The notes under the pieces were generated by a model. The model worked only from the letters and a program-made list of their open reading frames with translations, was not told the DNA's origin and searched no databases. Shown here piece after piece: positions 10,760 through 20,596 of a DNA stretch of 64,000 bases. The translations under genes were made by a program, and so were the position numbers. Origin of the DNA: Ornithinimicrobium sp. INDO-MA30-4 (GTDB lineage: Bacteria > Actinomycetota > Actinomycetes > Actinomycetales > Dermatophilaceae); contig NZ_CP091056.1 of NCBI RefSeq assembly GCF_021535045.1, positions 124,001-188,000 on the forward strand, written 5' to 3'. The first letter of the stretch is position 1, and each line of letters begins with the position of its first letter.

Positions 10760-12863
10760 TGAGCCACCTTGGTCGCGCTCAAAATGCTGAAGCTGGCCGG
10801 GTTGCCGGGTGTCTGGGATGTGCTGCTGCTCCAGCGGACCTGCCAGGAGCCGTAGCCCTCGACCTCGGGCATGACGGGGTCAACTGCCGAGGTGCCGCCG
10901 TTGACCACCAGTAAGACCGCGTCACTTTCGATCTGTGGGTCATGGCTGGTGTTGAACAACGCCTGGGCAAAGCGACGGCCCGAGTCGCGCCAGTTGCCCT
11001 CGGTCATCACGTGACCGCCTTCGTCGTGCCAGCGCAACTGCACCCGGCCTTCGACGGGCTCAAAGGTGGGGTACTTGCTGGTGGTGAGCCGGAAGTTCGC
11101 TGCGCAACTTCAGCAGAGCCTGGGTGTCTTCGAGGAGTTCGGTCTGCCAGTCCTGCAGATCCCAATCCACCCAGGCGATCTCGTTGTTCTGGCAGTAGGC
11201 GTTGTTGTTGCCACCCTGGCTGCGGCCAAACTCATCGCCAGCCGTGAACATGGGGACACCGATAGACGTGGCGATCGTGGCCAACAGGTTGCGGATCGAG
11301 CGGCGCCGAGCGCGCAAGATATTCGCCTGGTCGGTCGGGCCCTCGACACCGTGGTTCCACGAGCGGTTGTTGTCACTGCCATCGCGGTTGCCTTCTTTGT
11401 TGGCCTCATTGTGCTTGTGGTTGTAGGCCACCAAGTCGGCCATGGTGAAGCCATCGTGGGCGGTGACAAAGTTGATGGAGGCGATCGGTCCACGGTCCAG
11501 GTGCCCAAAGCTGTCGACGCTGCCGGCCATCCGGGTCGCCAACTCGCGAATCCCATGGCCCGCCTCGTTATTGACGGCTCGGGCGAGATCAGGCAGCCAG
11601 AAGGTGCGTGCGGCGTCGCGGAAGCGGTCATTCCACTCAGCAAACGGGGTGGGAACTGGCCAGTACGCCAACCGTGCATCCCGATGTCCCACGGCTCAGC
11701 AATCAACTTGGTATGCGACAGGATCGGGTCAGTGCGCATCGCCACGATGATCGGGTGGTCCGGGTCAAAGCCGTGATCCTTCCCGCGAGCCAAGGCTGGA
11801 GCCAGGTCAAAGCGGAAGCCGTCGATGTGGAACTTGGTCACCCAGTGACGCAGCGAGTCCAAGATCATGCCCACAACCATCGGCTCTCGGGTGTCGACTG
11901 TGTTGCCACAGCCGGTCACATCAATGTCAGTGCCGCTCTCGTCCAAGCGGTAATAGGTCGCGTTGTCAATGCCTCGCCAAGACAACGTGGCGCCACCGCC
12001 GCTGGACTGCTCGCTCGTGTGGTTGTAGACGACGTCCAGAACGATCTCGATGTCGGCCTCGTGCAACTCCTTGATCGCGCTCTTGAGCTCGGAGATGGCG
12101 TCACCCGGGTTGGAAGCGTGCGCGAACACTGGGTGTGGGGCGAAGAACCCCAACGTGTTGTAGCCCCAGTAGTTCTCCAAGTCATTGCGCACCAGGTGTG
12201 GCTCTGAAGTAAAGGCGTGAACCGGCAGCAACTCGAGTGCCGTGACGCCCAAGTCAAGCAAGTGATCGATGAGTGCCGGGTGGCCCAGGGCCGCGTAGGT
12301 GCCGCGAATTTCCTCGGGGATCCCTGGCAAGTGTTCAGTGAGCCCGCGAACATGTGCTTCGTAGAGAACCGTTTCGCCCCAAGCGCGACGCTGCGGCGGG
12401 TCATCCCCCAGTCAAAACTGTGATCAACGACGACACTGCGCGGCATGAACTCGGCGCTATCGCGCAAATCAGCCAGATCACTATCACCGTGCCAGTCGTC
12501 GTTCACGACGTGACCGTGCACCTCGGGGCCCCAGGCGACCTCGCCCACCAGTGCGTCGGCATACGGGTCCATCACGAGCTTGTTGGGGTTATGGCGGTGT
12601 CCGGCGCGGGGATCCCACGGTCCCGAAACGCGGTAGCCATACCGCTGCCCAGCAACCACACGCGGGACCTCTTCCCACCAAATGCCATAGGCACGCCTAG
12701 TGAGCGGCACCCGAGTCTCGATGCCGTCGGCATCGTAGAGGCAGAGTTCGACGCTGTCGGCGTGCTTGGCCAAGAGCGAAAATGTGGCGCCGCCAGGGGT
12801 CAGGGTTACACCCAGCGGGGGTGGCGTGTCGCTGGAGCGGCGTGCGGGGAAGTCAAACGTCAT
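10756..12863 (-). CDS. glgX: glycogen debranching enzyme GlgX
   Basis: Hydrolyses alpha-1,6 links of limit dextrins left by GlgP. CBM48 region near residues 15-100 (GVTLTPGGATFSLLAKHADS), then a GH13 isoamylase-type barrel: VVYNHTSEQSS, the nucleophile in FHIDGFRFDLAPALAR, KLIAEPWDIG with the acid Glu, and FVTAHDGFTMADLVAYN. The ATG at 12863 has TAAGGT seven bases upstream, consistent with a leaderless mRNA. About 700 residues, normal length. Breaks near 12370, 11660 and 11090. Confidence 0.94.
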
Positions 12864-12910
12864 GAGCGGCACCTTATGTGTCTTGGCCGATGACTCGGTA
12901 CCTTGAGCAC
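12864..12910. promoter_or_regulatory. divergent promoters for glgX and the YbjN-like gene
   Basis: Only 47 bp separate the two start codons. TAAGGT on the minus strand (12871-12876) is seven bases from the glgX ATG. TACCTT on the plus strand (12899-12904) is six bases from the ATG at 12911. No Shine-Dalgarno is seen for either gene, so both transcripts are likely leaderless. Confidence 0.5.
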
Positions 12911-13452
12911 ATGACGGATCCCACATCACTGCCAAACTTCCCGCCCCCGCCCGAGGAGCACCCTTGCGCGGTCGGGTCCTGGACGCTCTTCAGGACCTTG
13001 AGTACCAGCCCAATATCGACAAAGCTGGTGATGTTGCGTTCACCGCGCAGCAGCAGAAGTTCTTCGTTCGCTCGATGACCGGTGGCCAGGTCGACATTAT
13101 GCGCACCTTTGGTCAGTGGGCGATCAGCTCTGAGGTGCCGGAGGACATCACTGTTCGTCTCAATGCCTGCAACGACGTCTCTCTCGGGATGAATCTGGTG
13201 AAGGCCGGCATTGCCGGAGGCAACCTAGTCGTTTCGGTCGAGCAGATCATTGCTAAGCGCGAAAACCCCAAGGCGAAGCTGCAGATTGCCACCGGCCTTG
13301 TGCTGCAAGCCGTGCAGTTGTGGCACAAGAACGTCATTGCCAAGACCCGCGAGGTCGCCGAGGGCGAAGACGCTCCCGCCCCTTGGCTTTCGGATGCTGC
13401 GCACCGTCCCACTGCGGTGACGGCCGAGGAGCCCAAGGAGGATGGCGAATGA
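12911..13452 (+). CDS. YbjN-domain protein
   Basis: About 180 residues with a proline-rich N-terminus (LPNFPPPPEEHP) and a body containing LDALQDLEYQPNIDKAGDVAFTAQQQ-type sequence, resembling the YbjN/T3SS-chaperone-like fold that is common in actinobacteria. No catalytic motif is seen and the function is unknown. A frame break near 12963 follows EEHP. The TGA overlaps the ATG of the next gene (ATGA), implying an operon with the enoyl-CoA hydratase. Confidence 0.7.
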
Positions 13453-14229
13453 GCGAACAGTACGTCCACGTTGAGGTGGAGGCGGGCGTCGCAACGATCC
13501 GCATCGACCGTCCCAAGATGAACCCACTCAGCATTGCTGTGCAAGACCAGATCGGAGCCGCCGCACGTCAAGTGTCGGCGGATGACGAGGTCGCTGCCGT
13601 GGTGCTCTACGGCGGGGAAACAGCCTTGCCGCTGGCGCGGACATCAAGGAAATGGCGCGGATGACGTACACCGACATGGTGGACCGCGCGCCAATCATCC
13701 AAGAGTGCTTCGCAGCGGTGGCCAAGATCCCTAAGCCGACCATCGCGGCCGTGAGCGGGTATGCGCTCGGCGCTGGCTGTGAGCTCGCGCTCTGCTGCGA
13801 CTTCCGGGTGACTTCGAAGGAAGCTCGCTGGGGCCAGCCCGAAGTTTTGCTCGGTGTCATTCCGGGTGCTGGTGGCTCTCAGCGACTGCCCCGACTGGTG
13901 GGCACGTCAAAGCCAAAGACCTGATTTTCAGCGGTCGGATGATCGACGCGCAAGAAGCCCTGGAGATTGGCCTGGTCGACGAGGTCGTCGAGACAGGCGA
14001 GGTGTATGCCGCGGCGCAGAAGCGGATGGCTCGCTATGTCCATGGTCCGGCCTACGCTCTGCGGGCAGCCAAGGAAGCTATCGATCGGGGCATTGAGACG
14101 AACCTCGATGCTGGTTTGGCGATTGAGGCCATGCAGTTTGCTGGCGTCTTCGCGACCCGCGACCGCGAGATCGGGATGACCTCGTTTGTGCAGGATGGAC
14201 CCGGGAAAGCTGAGTTTGAAGGGCGCTAA
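13449..14229 (+). CDS. enoyl-CoA hydratase/isomerase family protein
   Basis: Crotonase-fold enzyme that hydrates trans-2-enoyl-CoA or acts similarly in fatty-acid oxidation. [12 protein letters not shown] carries the oxyanion-hole segment. [18 protein letters not shown] and [24 protein letters not shown] are the classic crotonase blocks with the two catalytic-region acids. About 260 residues. Breaks near 13622 (a T-run one base short) and 13912. Located directly upstream of etfBA, which would accept electrons from acyl-CoA dehydrogenation. Confidence 0.9.
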
Positions 14230-14322
14230 GTAACGCCTGACGTGACGTGAGGTGTCAAGATGGCATCATGAGATGCTCCCGCGTCGTTGCGGTGAGCCCC
14301 CAACTGTTGAGGAGAGACAGAC

Positions 14323-15102
14323 GTGAACATCGTCGTTTGTGTCAAGTACGTGCCTGATGCCCAGGCTGATCGCAGTTTTACCGCAGACAACACGACTGAC
14401 CGAGCCTCTGTTGATGGCTTGCTGTCTGAGTTGGATGAATACGCCGTCGAAGAAGCGCTGGTCATCGCCGACGCTAACGACGGTGAAGTCACGGTCCTGA
14501 CCATGGGCCCAGACGACGCCGCAACGGCCATCAAGAAGTCCCTGCAGATGGGCGCTCATAAGGGTGTTCACATCCTTGACGACGCTATTGCTGGGTCTGA
14601 CTCAGTGGCTACTTCGCTGATTCTTTCATCGGCCATCCGCAAGATTGGCGACGTAGACCTGGTCCTGACCGGCCTGGGCTCCACAGATGGCGGTATGAGC
14701 GTGGTTCCGGCCATGCTCGCCGAGCGCCTGGGCCTGCCGCAGGTGACCTTCGCGTCGGAGGTGACCGTGGCCGATGGCAGCGTCACGATCCGCCGCGACG
14801 GCGACGCTGCTGCCGAGACGATCAAGGCTTCCCTGCCAGCCGTGGTCAGCGTGACTGACCAGATCAACGAGCCGCGCTACCCGTCTTTCAAGGGCATCAT
14901 GGCCGCGAAGAAGAAGCCGGTCGACACCTGGTCCTTGGCTGACATCGAGGTCGAGGCCAGCCAGGTTGGTTTGGATGCCGCCTGGAGCACCGTCGTCAAT
15001 GTCGAGCAGCGTCCCCCGCGCAGCCAGGGCACCATCGTCACTGACGAGGGCAACGGCGGCGCCGAGTTGGCCGACTACTTGGCCGCCGGCAAATTCATCT
15101 GA
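14323..15102 (+). CDS. etfB: electron transfer flavoprotein subunit beta
   Basis: Beta subunit of ETF, which carries electrons from acyl-CoA dehydrogenases to the quinone pool through ETF dehydrogenase. GTG start with GGAGAG 6-11 bases upstream. MNIVVCVKYVPDAQADR and LPQVTFASEV with PRYPSFKGIMAAKKKP are ETF-beta signatures (AMP-binding side). 259 residues, uninterrupted. Followed 29 bp later by etfA; the pair is the usual operon. Confidence 0.95.
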   Translation: MNIVVCVKYVPDAQADRSFTADNTTDRASVDGLLSELDEYAVEEALVIADANDGEVTVLTMGPDDAATAIKKSLQMGAHKGVHILDDAIAGSDSVATSLILSSAIRKIGDVDLVLTGLGSTDGGMSVVPAMLAERLGLPQVTFASEVTVADGSVTIRRDGDAAAETIKASLPAVVSVTDQINEPRYPSFKGIMAAKKKPVDTWSLADIEVEASQVGLDAAWSTVVNVEQRPPRSQGTIVTDEGNGGAELADYLAAGKFI

Positions 15103-15131
15103 TCGACCATCTCGCGCAAAGGAGCATGTTG

Positions 15132-16081
15132 ATGTCTGAAGTTCTCGTTTTGGTCGACCACGTTGATGGAGCCGTCCGTAAGACGACCAGTGAAATGTTG
15201 ACCGCCGCAGCCCGCCTTGGTGAGCCTGCTGCGGTGTTTGTCGGGGCTGGCTTGGACGCCGCCCGTGAGACGCTCGCCGCTTATGGCGCCACCAAGATTT
15301 ATGTCGTCGACTCCAGCGACGTCACGGATTACCTCGTCGCACCGACGGCTGAAGTGCTGGCCAGTCTGTGCGAAAAGGTGAGCCCCGCTGCCGTGTTGCT
15401 GCCTTCCACGACCACCGGCAAGGAAATCGCTGGTCGGTTGGCGATCAAGATCTCGGCTGGTGTCATCACCGACGCGATTGATGTCGACGCCGTTGACGGC
15501 GGCATTCAAGCAAGCAGTCCGTGTTTGCTGGCAACTACACAGTGACCGCCAAGATCGTGAAGGGCGCGCCCATCATCACGGTCAAGCCCAACTCCATCGC
15601 CCCGCAAGAGTCTGCGGCCACTCCGACCGAAGAAACGGTCGAGGTCAGCATTTCCGACGCGGCGAAGGCTTCCAGCATCGTGAGCACGGAACCCAAGGCA
15701 GCTAGCGGTCGACCGTCGTTGACCGAAGCCGCCATCGTGGTTTCGGGCGGACGTGGCACAGGTGGAGACTTTGGCCCAGTCGAAGGCTTTGCCGATGCCC
15801 TCGGCGCAGCGGTGGGCGCTTCGCGTGCTGCTGTTGACGCTGGGTGGTATCCGCACTCAAGCCAGGTTGGACAAACCGGTGTTTCGGTTTCACCGCAGTT
15901 GTATGTTGCTGCTGGCATTTCCGGTGCCATCCAGCACCGCGCTGGCATGCAGACGTCCAAGGCGATCGTCGCGATCAACAAGGACGAAGAAGCGCCGATC
16001 TTTGAAATGGTTGACTTCGGCGTTGTCGGTGACCTGTTCACCGTGCTGCCTGCGGCGACCGCCAAGATCAACGAGAGTTAA
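15132..16081 (+). CDS. etfA: electron transfer flavoprotein subunit alpha
   Basis: FAD-binding alpha subunit, partner of EtfB. The ATG at 15132 was chosen over 15126 because AAAGGAG then has a seven-base spacing. The C-terminal FAD domain is clear: [44 protein letters not shown]. About 316 residues. One frame break near 15520, where the two ORF pieces meet in an [11 protein letters not shown]-like segment. Confidence 0.94.
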
Positions 16082-16123
16082 GCAACGCAACTGGCAGTTG
16101 CCCACGGATGGGATGATGGACAC

Positions 16124-17340
16124 GTGTCCCGCTCCTATCTAGATCACGCCGCAACATCTCCGGTCCTGCCTGAGGTGATTGAGGTCATGTCTGCGCAGAT
16201 GATGCGCGTGGGCAACGCCAGTTCGCTGCACACGGCTGGGCGCTCGGCTCGCCGTGTCGTCGAAGAGTCTCGCGAGTCCATCGCTGATGACCTCGGCATC
16301 CGACCCTCCGAAGTTATCTTCACCAGTGGCGGGACAGAGTCCGACAACGCTGCTATCAAAGGCACGCTGTGGAAGGCCCTGCAGTCTGACCCGCGTCGTC
16401 GCCGCCTGCTGGTCAGCAGCATCGAGCACCACGCAGTCCTTGATGCAGTCGAATACCTCGTGACTTCTGGACAAGCCGACATCACGTGGCTGGAGCCGGA
16501 CCCAGAGGGAGTGATTCAGCCCTCGGAACTGCAGGCAGCCCTGGAGGGCCGAGCAGCCGAGGTCGCGCTGATCTCGGTGATGTGGGCCAATAACGAAGTC
16601 GGCACCATCCAGCCAGTCGCTGAATTGGCGTCGATCGCTCGTGAGGCTGGCATCCCCTTTCATACCGATGCTGTTCAGGCCCTTGGGCAGGTGGACTTGG
16701 GCCTCACACAGGTGCGCCCTGACTTGGTCACGATGACAGGGCACAAGATCGGCGGCCCGCTGGGGATTGGCCTGCTGATTGCCGCACGAGATCAATCACC
16801 GGTTCCCCTCCACATGGTGGCGGCCAGGAGCGACAGATTCGCTCAGGCACCCTTGACGTCCCCGGGATCGCTGGTCTGGCGGCGGCCGTGCGGCATGTCA
16901 CCCAACGACAAGAGGCTCACGCTCAAGAACTGGCGCAGTTACGCGACGCTTTGATCGTCGGCGCCCAACGCCAGGACAGCACGATAGAAGTCAGTGGTTA
17001 TTGGCATCCCGGGGACTTTACCCGCCGCCTTGCTGGCAACGCTCACCTGAGAGTGCCCGGCTGTGAGGGCGATTCGCTTTTGTATCTGCTGGACGCTGCA
17101 GGAGTCGAGTGCTCAACCGGCTCGGCATGCCAGGCCGGGGTGCCACAACCCAGCCACGTGTTGTTGGCCATGGGCGTGCCCGAAGCGGATGCTCGCGGAG
17201 CTCTGCGGCTGACCCTGGGGCATACCTCGACCATGTCTGACGTTGAGGCACTGTTGGCTGCTTGCCTGCGGCCACCGAACGAGCCCGTCGCGCCCATCAG
17301 GTGTCGACCGGGCGCAACTAGTTTTGAGATTGAGGAGTAG
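16124..17340 (+). CDS. cysteine desulfurase (NifS/IscS-like)
   Basis: PLP enzyme that takes sulfur from cysteine for Fe-S clusters and tRNA thiolation. [15 protein letters not shown] at the N-terminus, [18 protein letters not shown] Lys in [15 protein letters not shown], catalytic Cys loop in [11 protein letters not shown]. About 405 residues. Frame break at 16819: a G-run one base short turns [15 protein letters not shown] into HMVAARSD. Next to mnmA, to which it probably supplies persulfide sulfur. Confidence 0.93.
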
Positions 17341-17344
17341 GTCA

Positions 17345-18491
17345 ATGCGAGTCGTGGCAGCAATGAGTGGTGGAGTGGACTCAGCTGTTGCTGCGTCCCG
17401 CATGCTCGAGATGGGTCACGAGGTCGTCGGCGTCCACCTGGCCCTCTCCCAGTCGGCGGCCACCCTGCGCGAAAGCGCTCGCGGATGCTGCACCATCGAG
17501 GACGCAGGCGACGCCCGGCGCGTCGCCGACAAATTGGGCATTCCCTTTATGTCTGGGATATGGCCGAGCGCTTTAAGCAGGACGTGATGGAAGACTTCAT
17601 CGCCGAATATGAGGCTGGCCGCACACCGAACCCGTGCTTGCGCTGCAACGAGAAGATTAAGTTTGCTGCGCTCTTGGACAAGGCTCTTGCTCTGGGATTC
17701 GACGCCGTCGCCACCGGCCACTACGCGCAGATCGTCGAGGTCCCGGATGGGCAGGCTGATGGTGGCGTGCGCCGCGAATTGCACCGCGCCGTCGACGACG
17801 CGAAGGATCAGTCGTATGTGCTGGGTGTGCTTGACTCGGATCAACTGGCGAAAAGTTTCTTCCCGCTTGGTGACACCACGAAGCCAGAGATCCGCAAAGA
17901 GGCTGCCGGGCGGGGATTTTCAGTCGCCAAAAGCCCGACAGCCACGACATTTGCTTTATCCCCGATGGCGACACCCGGGCATGGCTAGCCAAGAGGCTTG
18001 GCGAGCAGGCCGGTGACATCGTCGACACCGAAGGCAAGGTCTGGGGCGAGCACCAGGGTGCCTACGGCTACACCGTCGGTCAGCGGCGTGGATTAGGGCT
18101 CAAGGTCCCTGCCGATGATGGCTCAAAGCGATATGTCGTGGGCACCGACACTAAAACCAACACGGTCACCATTGGCACCGCCGAGTTGCTTGGTGTAAAT
18201 GTCATCGTTGGTGACCACGCTCGCTGGTGCGGCCCTGCGCCCGAGGGTGAGGTCGATGTGCTGGCCCAAGTGCGTGCACATGGAGAGCAATACCGTGCGA
18301 AGGCTTGGGCGCAGGGCGAGGACCTACACGTCCACCTGAGCGAGTCGATCCGTGGTGTCGCACCCGGGCAGTCGGTCGTGCTGTACGACGACACCAGGGT
18401 CATCGGGTCGGCCACTATTTCGTCGACCGATCGGATCAAAAGGAAACGCCCCTGCCCGCAAGGGCGAAGACCGTTTCGTACAAGTCGCTGA
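17345..18491 (+). CDS. mnmA: tRNA-specific 2-thiouridylase MnmA
   Basis: Thiolates U34 of tRNA Lys/Glu/Gln. P-loop [11 protein letters not shown] at the N-terminus. Catalytic Cys in [14 protein letters not shown] and the second Cys in [20 protein letters not shown] and [12 protein letters not shown] are also present. About 380 residues. Two breaks, at 17552 (T-run short: [12 protein letters not shown]) and 17935 (C-run short: KSPDSHDIC). Starts 5 bp after the cysteine desulfurase stop. The last 25 codons are basic and unlike homologues, so the true C-terminus may be earlier. Confidence 0.94.
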
Positions 18492-18599
18492 GCTGGTGTG
18501 ATCGTGGCATCGTTGTAGTGGTCTGAGCCGCTGCAATCAGGGGAAATGTGCACATAAGCGACCCGGGCACCGACCAAGCAGCCAAGGAACCGTTTCGAG

Positions 18600-19087
18600 T
18601 TCCTTTCTCCAACTCAGGGTCAGAATGTTGAAATCCCCGCGGGGTGTGAGGTCGCGTACGAATTGGCCGGTGGTGGCGGTGGCGGGGGAATCTTTAGTGG
18701 CAATCCTGGCAAGGGAACTAAGCCAGGGTTGGCCAGTTGAAAGGTGGCTTCGGCGGGCGTGCCGGAGATGTTGGGGCCAAGGGTTTGAAGGGCAACGGAT
18801 CCAGGACGCATCTGGGCCGAGACGCCGTGGTCGAATCTTGCAGCGGGGTTCCGCAATCTGAAAATGACAGCGAAGGCCCACTGGGCGCGGCTGGGTCTGG
18901 CCAAGATGGCGGAGCTGGCGGGAACGCGTCAGCCTCGCCTGCGAATATGTTGAACCGCACCGGTGGTGGTGGCGGTGGCGCAACCAGCATTGGCACCTTA
19001 GGAAATCCGGACTTTGCTGACGCAGGCAGTGGAGGTGCCCCAGCCACCAATGGCGGCAGCGGCAGGGTTGTCTTGGTGCTCACCTAA
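18600..19087 (+). pseudogene. glycine-rich surface-type protein, fragmentary
   Basis: Two stretches in different frames read as a Gly-rich domain. One at about 18615-18725 holds VEIPAGCEVAYELAGGGGGGG. One at 18737-19087 holds GGFGGRAGDVGAKG, NRTGGGGGGATSIG and the ending GAPATNGGSGRVVLVLT, the usual close of bacterial Gly-rich repeat domains of secreted proteins. No start codon, signal peptide or N-terminal part is visible, and a stop precedes the first piece. It could be a decayed gene or one badly hit by indels. Sits between mnmA and the MetE-like gene, which are usually neighbours. Confidence 0.5.
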
Positions 19088-19118
19088 ACCTTGCCCTCAG
19101 GCTTGGGCGCTCGACGTT

Positions 19119-19403
19119 TCAGCCGTTCGGTATCGAATAAACACCTGGCTCCGGTCGGGTGATACGACCTGAGTCGACGAGGTAGCGCCGCACGGCGGCA
19201 GTGTCGTCGTGAACGGCCGCCAGTGCCTCATTCATTCGCTTTTCGTTAAGCGTGGCACCCGCTGGCAGGTGAGCCGTGATCCAGTCGAGGGCGATGGCCC
19301 GTTTTGCTTCTCGGCGCGGGATCTGAATCAGCATGCCCGTCGCCTCTTCGACGAAGGGGCGCAACTGGGGTGGGATAGGTGGAGTAGGACCTCGCTCGCT
19401 CAT
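19119..19403 (-). CDS. DUF2087 domain protein
   Basis: 94 residues from the ATG at 19403. The region RREAKRAIALDWITAHLP followed by LNEKRMNEAL, HDDTAAVRRYLVDSG and ITRPEPGVYSI matches the DUF2087 pattern (basic helix, EKxxNexL, D-x-RR-LVD-G). DUF2087 is often attached to HTH regulators and is thought to bind nucleic acid. Here it stands almost alone, so a small regulatory role is a guess. Divergent from the DM13 fragment. Confidence 0.72.
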   Translation of the reverse strand: MSERGPTPPIPPQLRPFVEEATGMLIQIPRREAKRAIALDWITAHLPAGATLNEKRMNEALAAVHDDTAAVRRYLVDSGRITRPEPGVYSIPNG

Positions 19404-19417
19404 GTCTTCTATTGTGC

Positions 19418-19809
19418 GGGTAGAAACTTCGCACTCACCGCATCTGCAAGAAACTCCCATGGATCTGTAGGCACACGAACAATCAGGCAACAGTTGGGTC
19501 ATTAAGACTTACCCAGTCCGTGGCGGCTGGAACATTGCCGTTGACGGTGAAGGTCTCGTGCTCAATTTGGAGAGCGATTTCCAGACTGGCGATGGCCCTG
19601 ACCTAGAGGTCTATGTGACCAGTCAGAACATCGCCGACATCGGCAGCCGAGACCGAGCAGAGAGTCCACCCCAGCGCGTGCGGATTGGCATCATGCCCCG
19701 AGCACGTGGCGAGCAGTCCTACCTGCTCCCAACCGAGAACTTTGGCCAGTACAACTCAATCCTCATCTACTGCCGGGCCCACATGGCCCCTTTTTGCATC
19801 AAGTGCTAG
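19418..19809 (+). pseudogene. DM13-domain protein, truncated
   Basis: The frame contains SGNSWVIKTYPVRGGWNIAV, LVLNLESDFQTGDGPDLEVYV, GEQSYLLPTENFGQYNSIL and IYCRAHMAPF. This is the DM13 pattern: a strand pair, GPDLxVYxS, YxLP, then the conserved Cys in the sequence xxIxC. A TAG at about 19470 interrupts the frame before the domain, and no signal peptide precedes it. At the end a T-run of five at 19792-19796 shifts the last codons; four T would give MAPFASSA. DM13 proteins are usually exported redox or surface proteins. Probably a remnant or error-broken gene. Confidence 0.6.
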
Positions 19810-20476
19810 AACTCAAACTCAAAGCTCTCACTAGAGTTGCCGAAGAAGGGCTCGTAGACAACAATTCCCGACTCGTACGGGACGTCCAGCACAACGGTCC
19901 CTGAGGAGCTCTCTCCAGGGCCAAGAGCCGTCGGCAAGTAGTCGTTAATGTCTAGGCAGAAGTAGCTGCTGCCAATGGAGTCTTTAGCCCGCACGCCGTC
20001 GTTGTCCAGCACGATGAGGTCGTAGGGGTTGATGCTGTAGTCGTTGAAGAACTCTTCGTCCGCGAGCGAGGTCAGTGTTTTCACGTCGAAGTCCAAAAAG
20101 AGAAACTGTTCGTTCTCGGGCGGGTCATCAAAGTCGCTGTTGCACGACCGATCTGTTTCGATGGCGGTCAGGGTGACTTCGGCAACGACAGAGCCGCTCT
20201 CGCCGGTGATTTCGAAAGTGTCCCCTGCGCTCACCATGATGTGACCGCGATCGCTGGTGCCCCCGCAGGCTCGGCAGAAGTTGGCTCCTCGCTCGACGGT
20301 TCCTCCGTTGGCTCCTCGGTGGGTTCCTCCGAGGTAGGCGCCTCGGAGGTGGGCTCATCGCTCGATGGCTGCGCAGCAGCGGGAACATCCGTGGGCTGCT
20401 CGGCTGCGGGGGCTCCTCCCACGCACCCCGCCAGTCCCCACGATAGGCAAATGGCCAAGACTCCAAAGCGCTTCAT
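19806..20476 (-). CDS. lipoprotein with acidic linker and DUF4352-like domain
   Basis: ATG at 20476 with AAAAGG six bases upstream. Signal peptide MKRFGVLAICLSWGLAGC ends in a lipobox (LAGC). A Pro/Thr/Ser/Glu linker of about 45 residues follows, built from repeats of EEPT/EAPTSEEP. The C-terminal about 125 residues (GDTFEITGESGSVVAEVTLTAI, ETDRSC, FLFLDFDVKTL) resemble the beta-sandwich DUF4352/telokin-like domain. One frame break near 20235 joins linker and domain. Likely anchored on the outer face of the membrane; ligand unknown. Overlaps the end of the convergent DM13 fragment. Confidence 0.7.
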
Positions 20477-20596
20477 GCAACACCTTTTCAATGCACGGTC
20501 AACACAGACTCCTCAACGTTAGCGATACCGATGCCCAGACGAGTAGGGGCCGGGGTCTCAATTGGGCATCGATGCGGCAACCTGCACACTAGGACC

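Noticed and set aside
18718-19083. Proline-rich minus-strand open frame
   Set aside because: It is the complement of the glycine-rich coding stretch (GGN codons read back as Pro/Ala); no start context.
20270-20350. Tandem repeat or CRISPR-like array
   Set aside because: The repeats encode the EPTSEEP-type linker of the lipoprotein and have no spacers.
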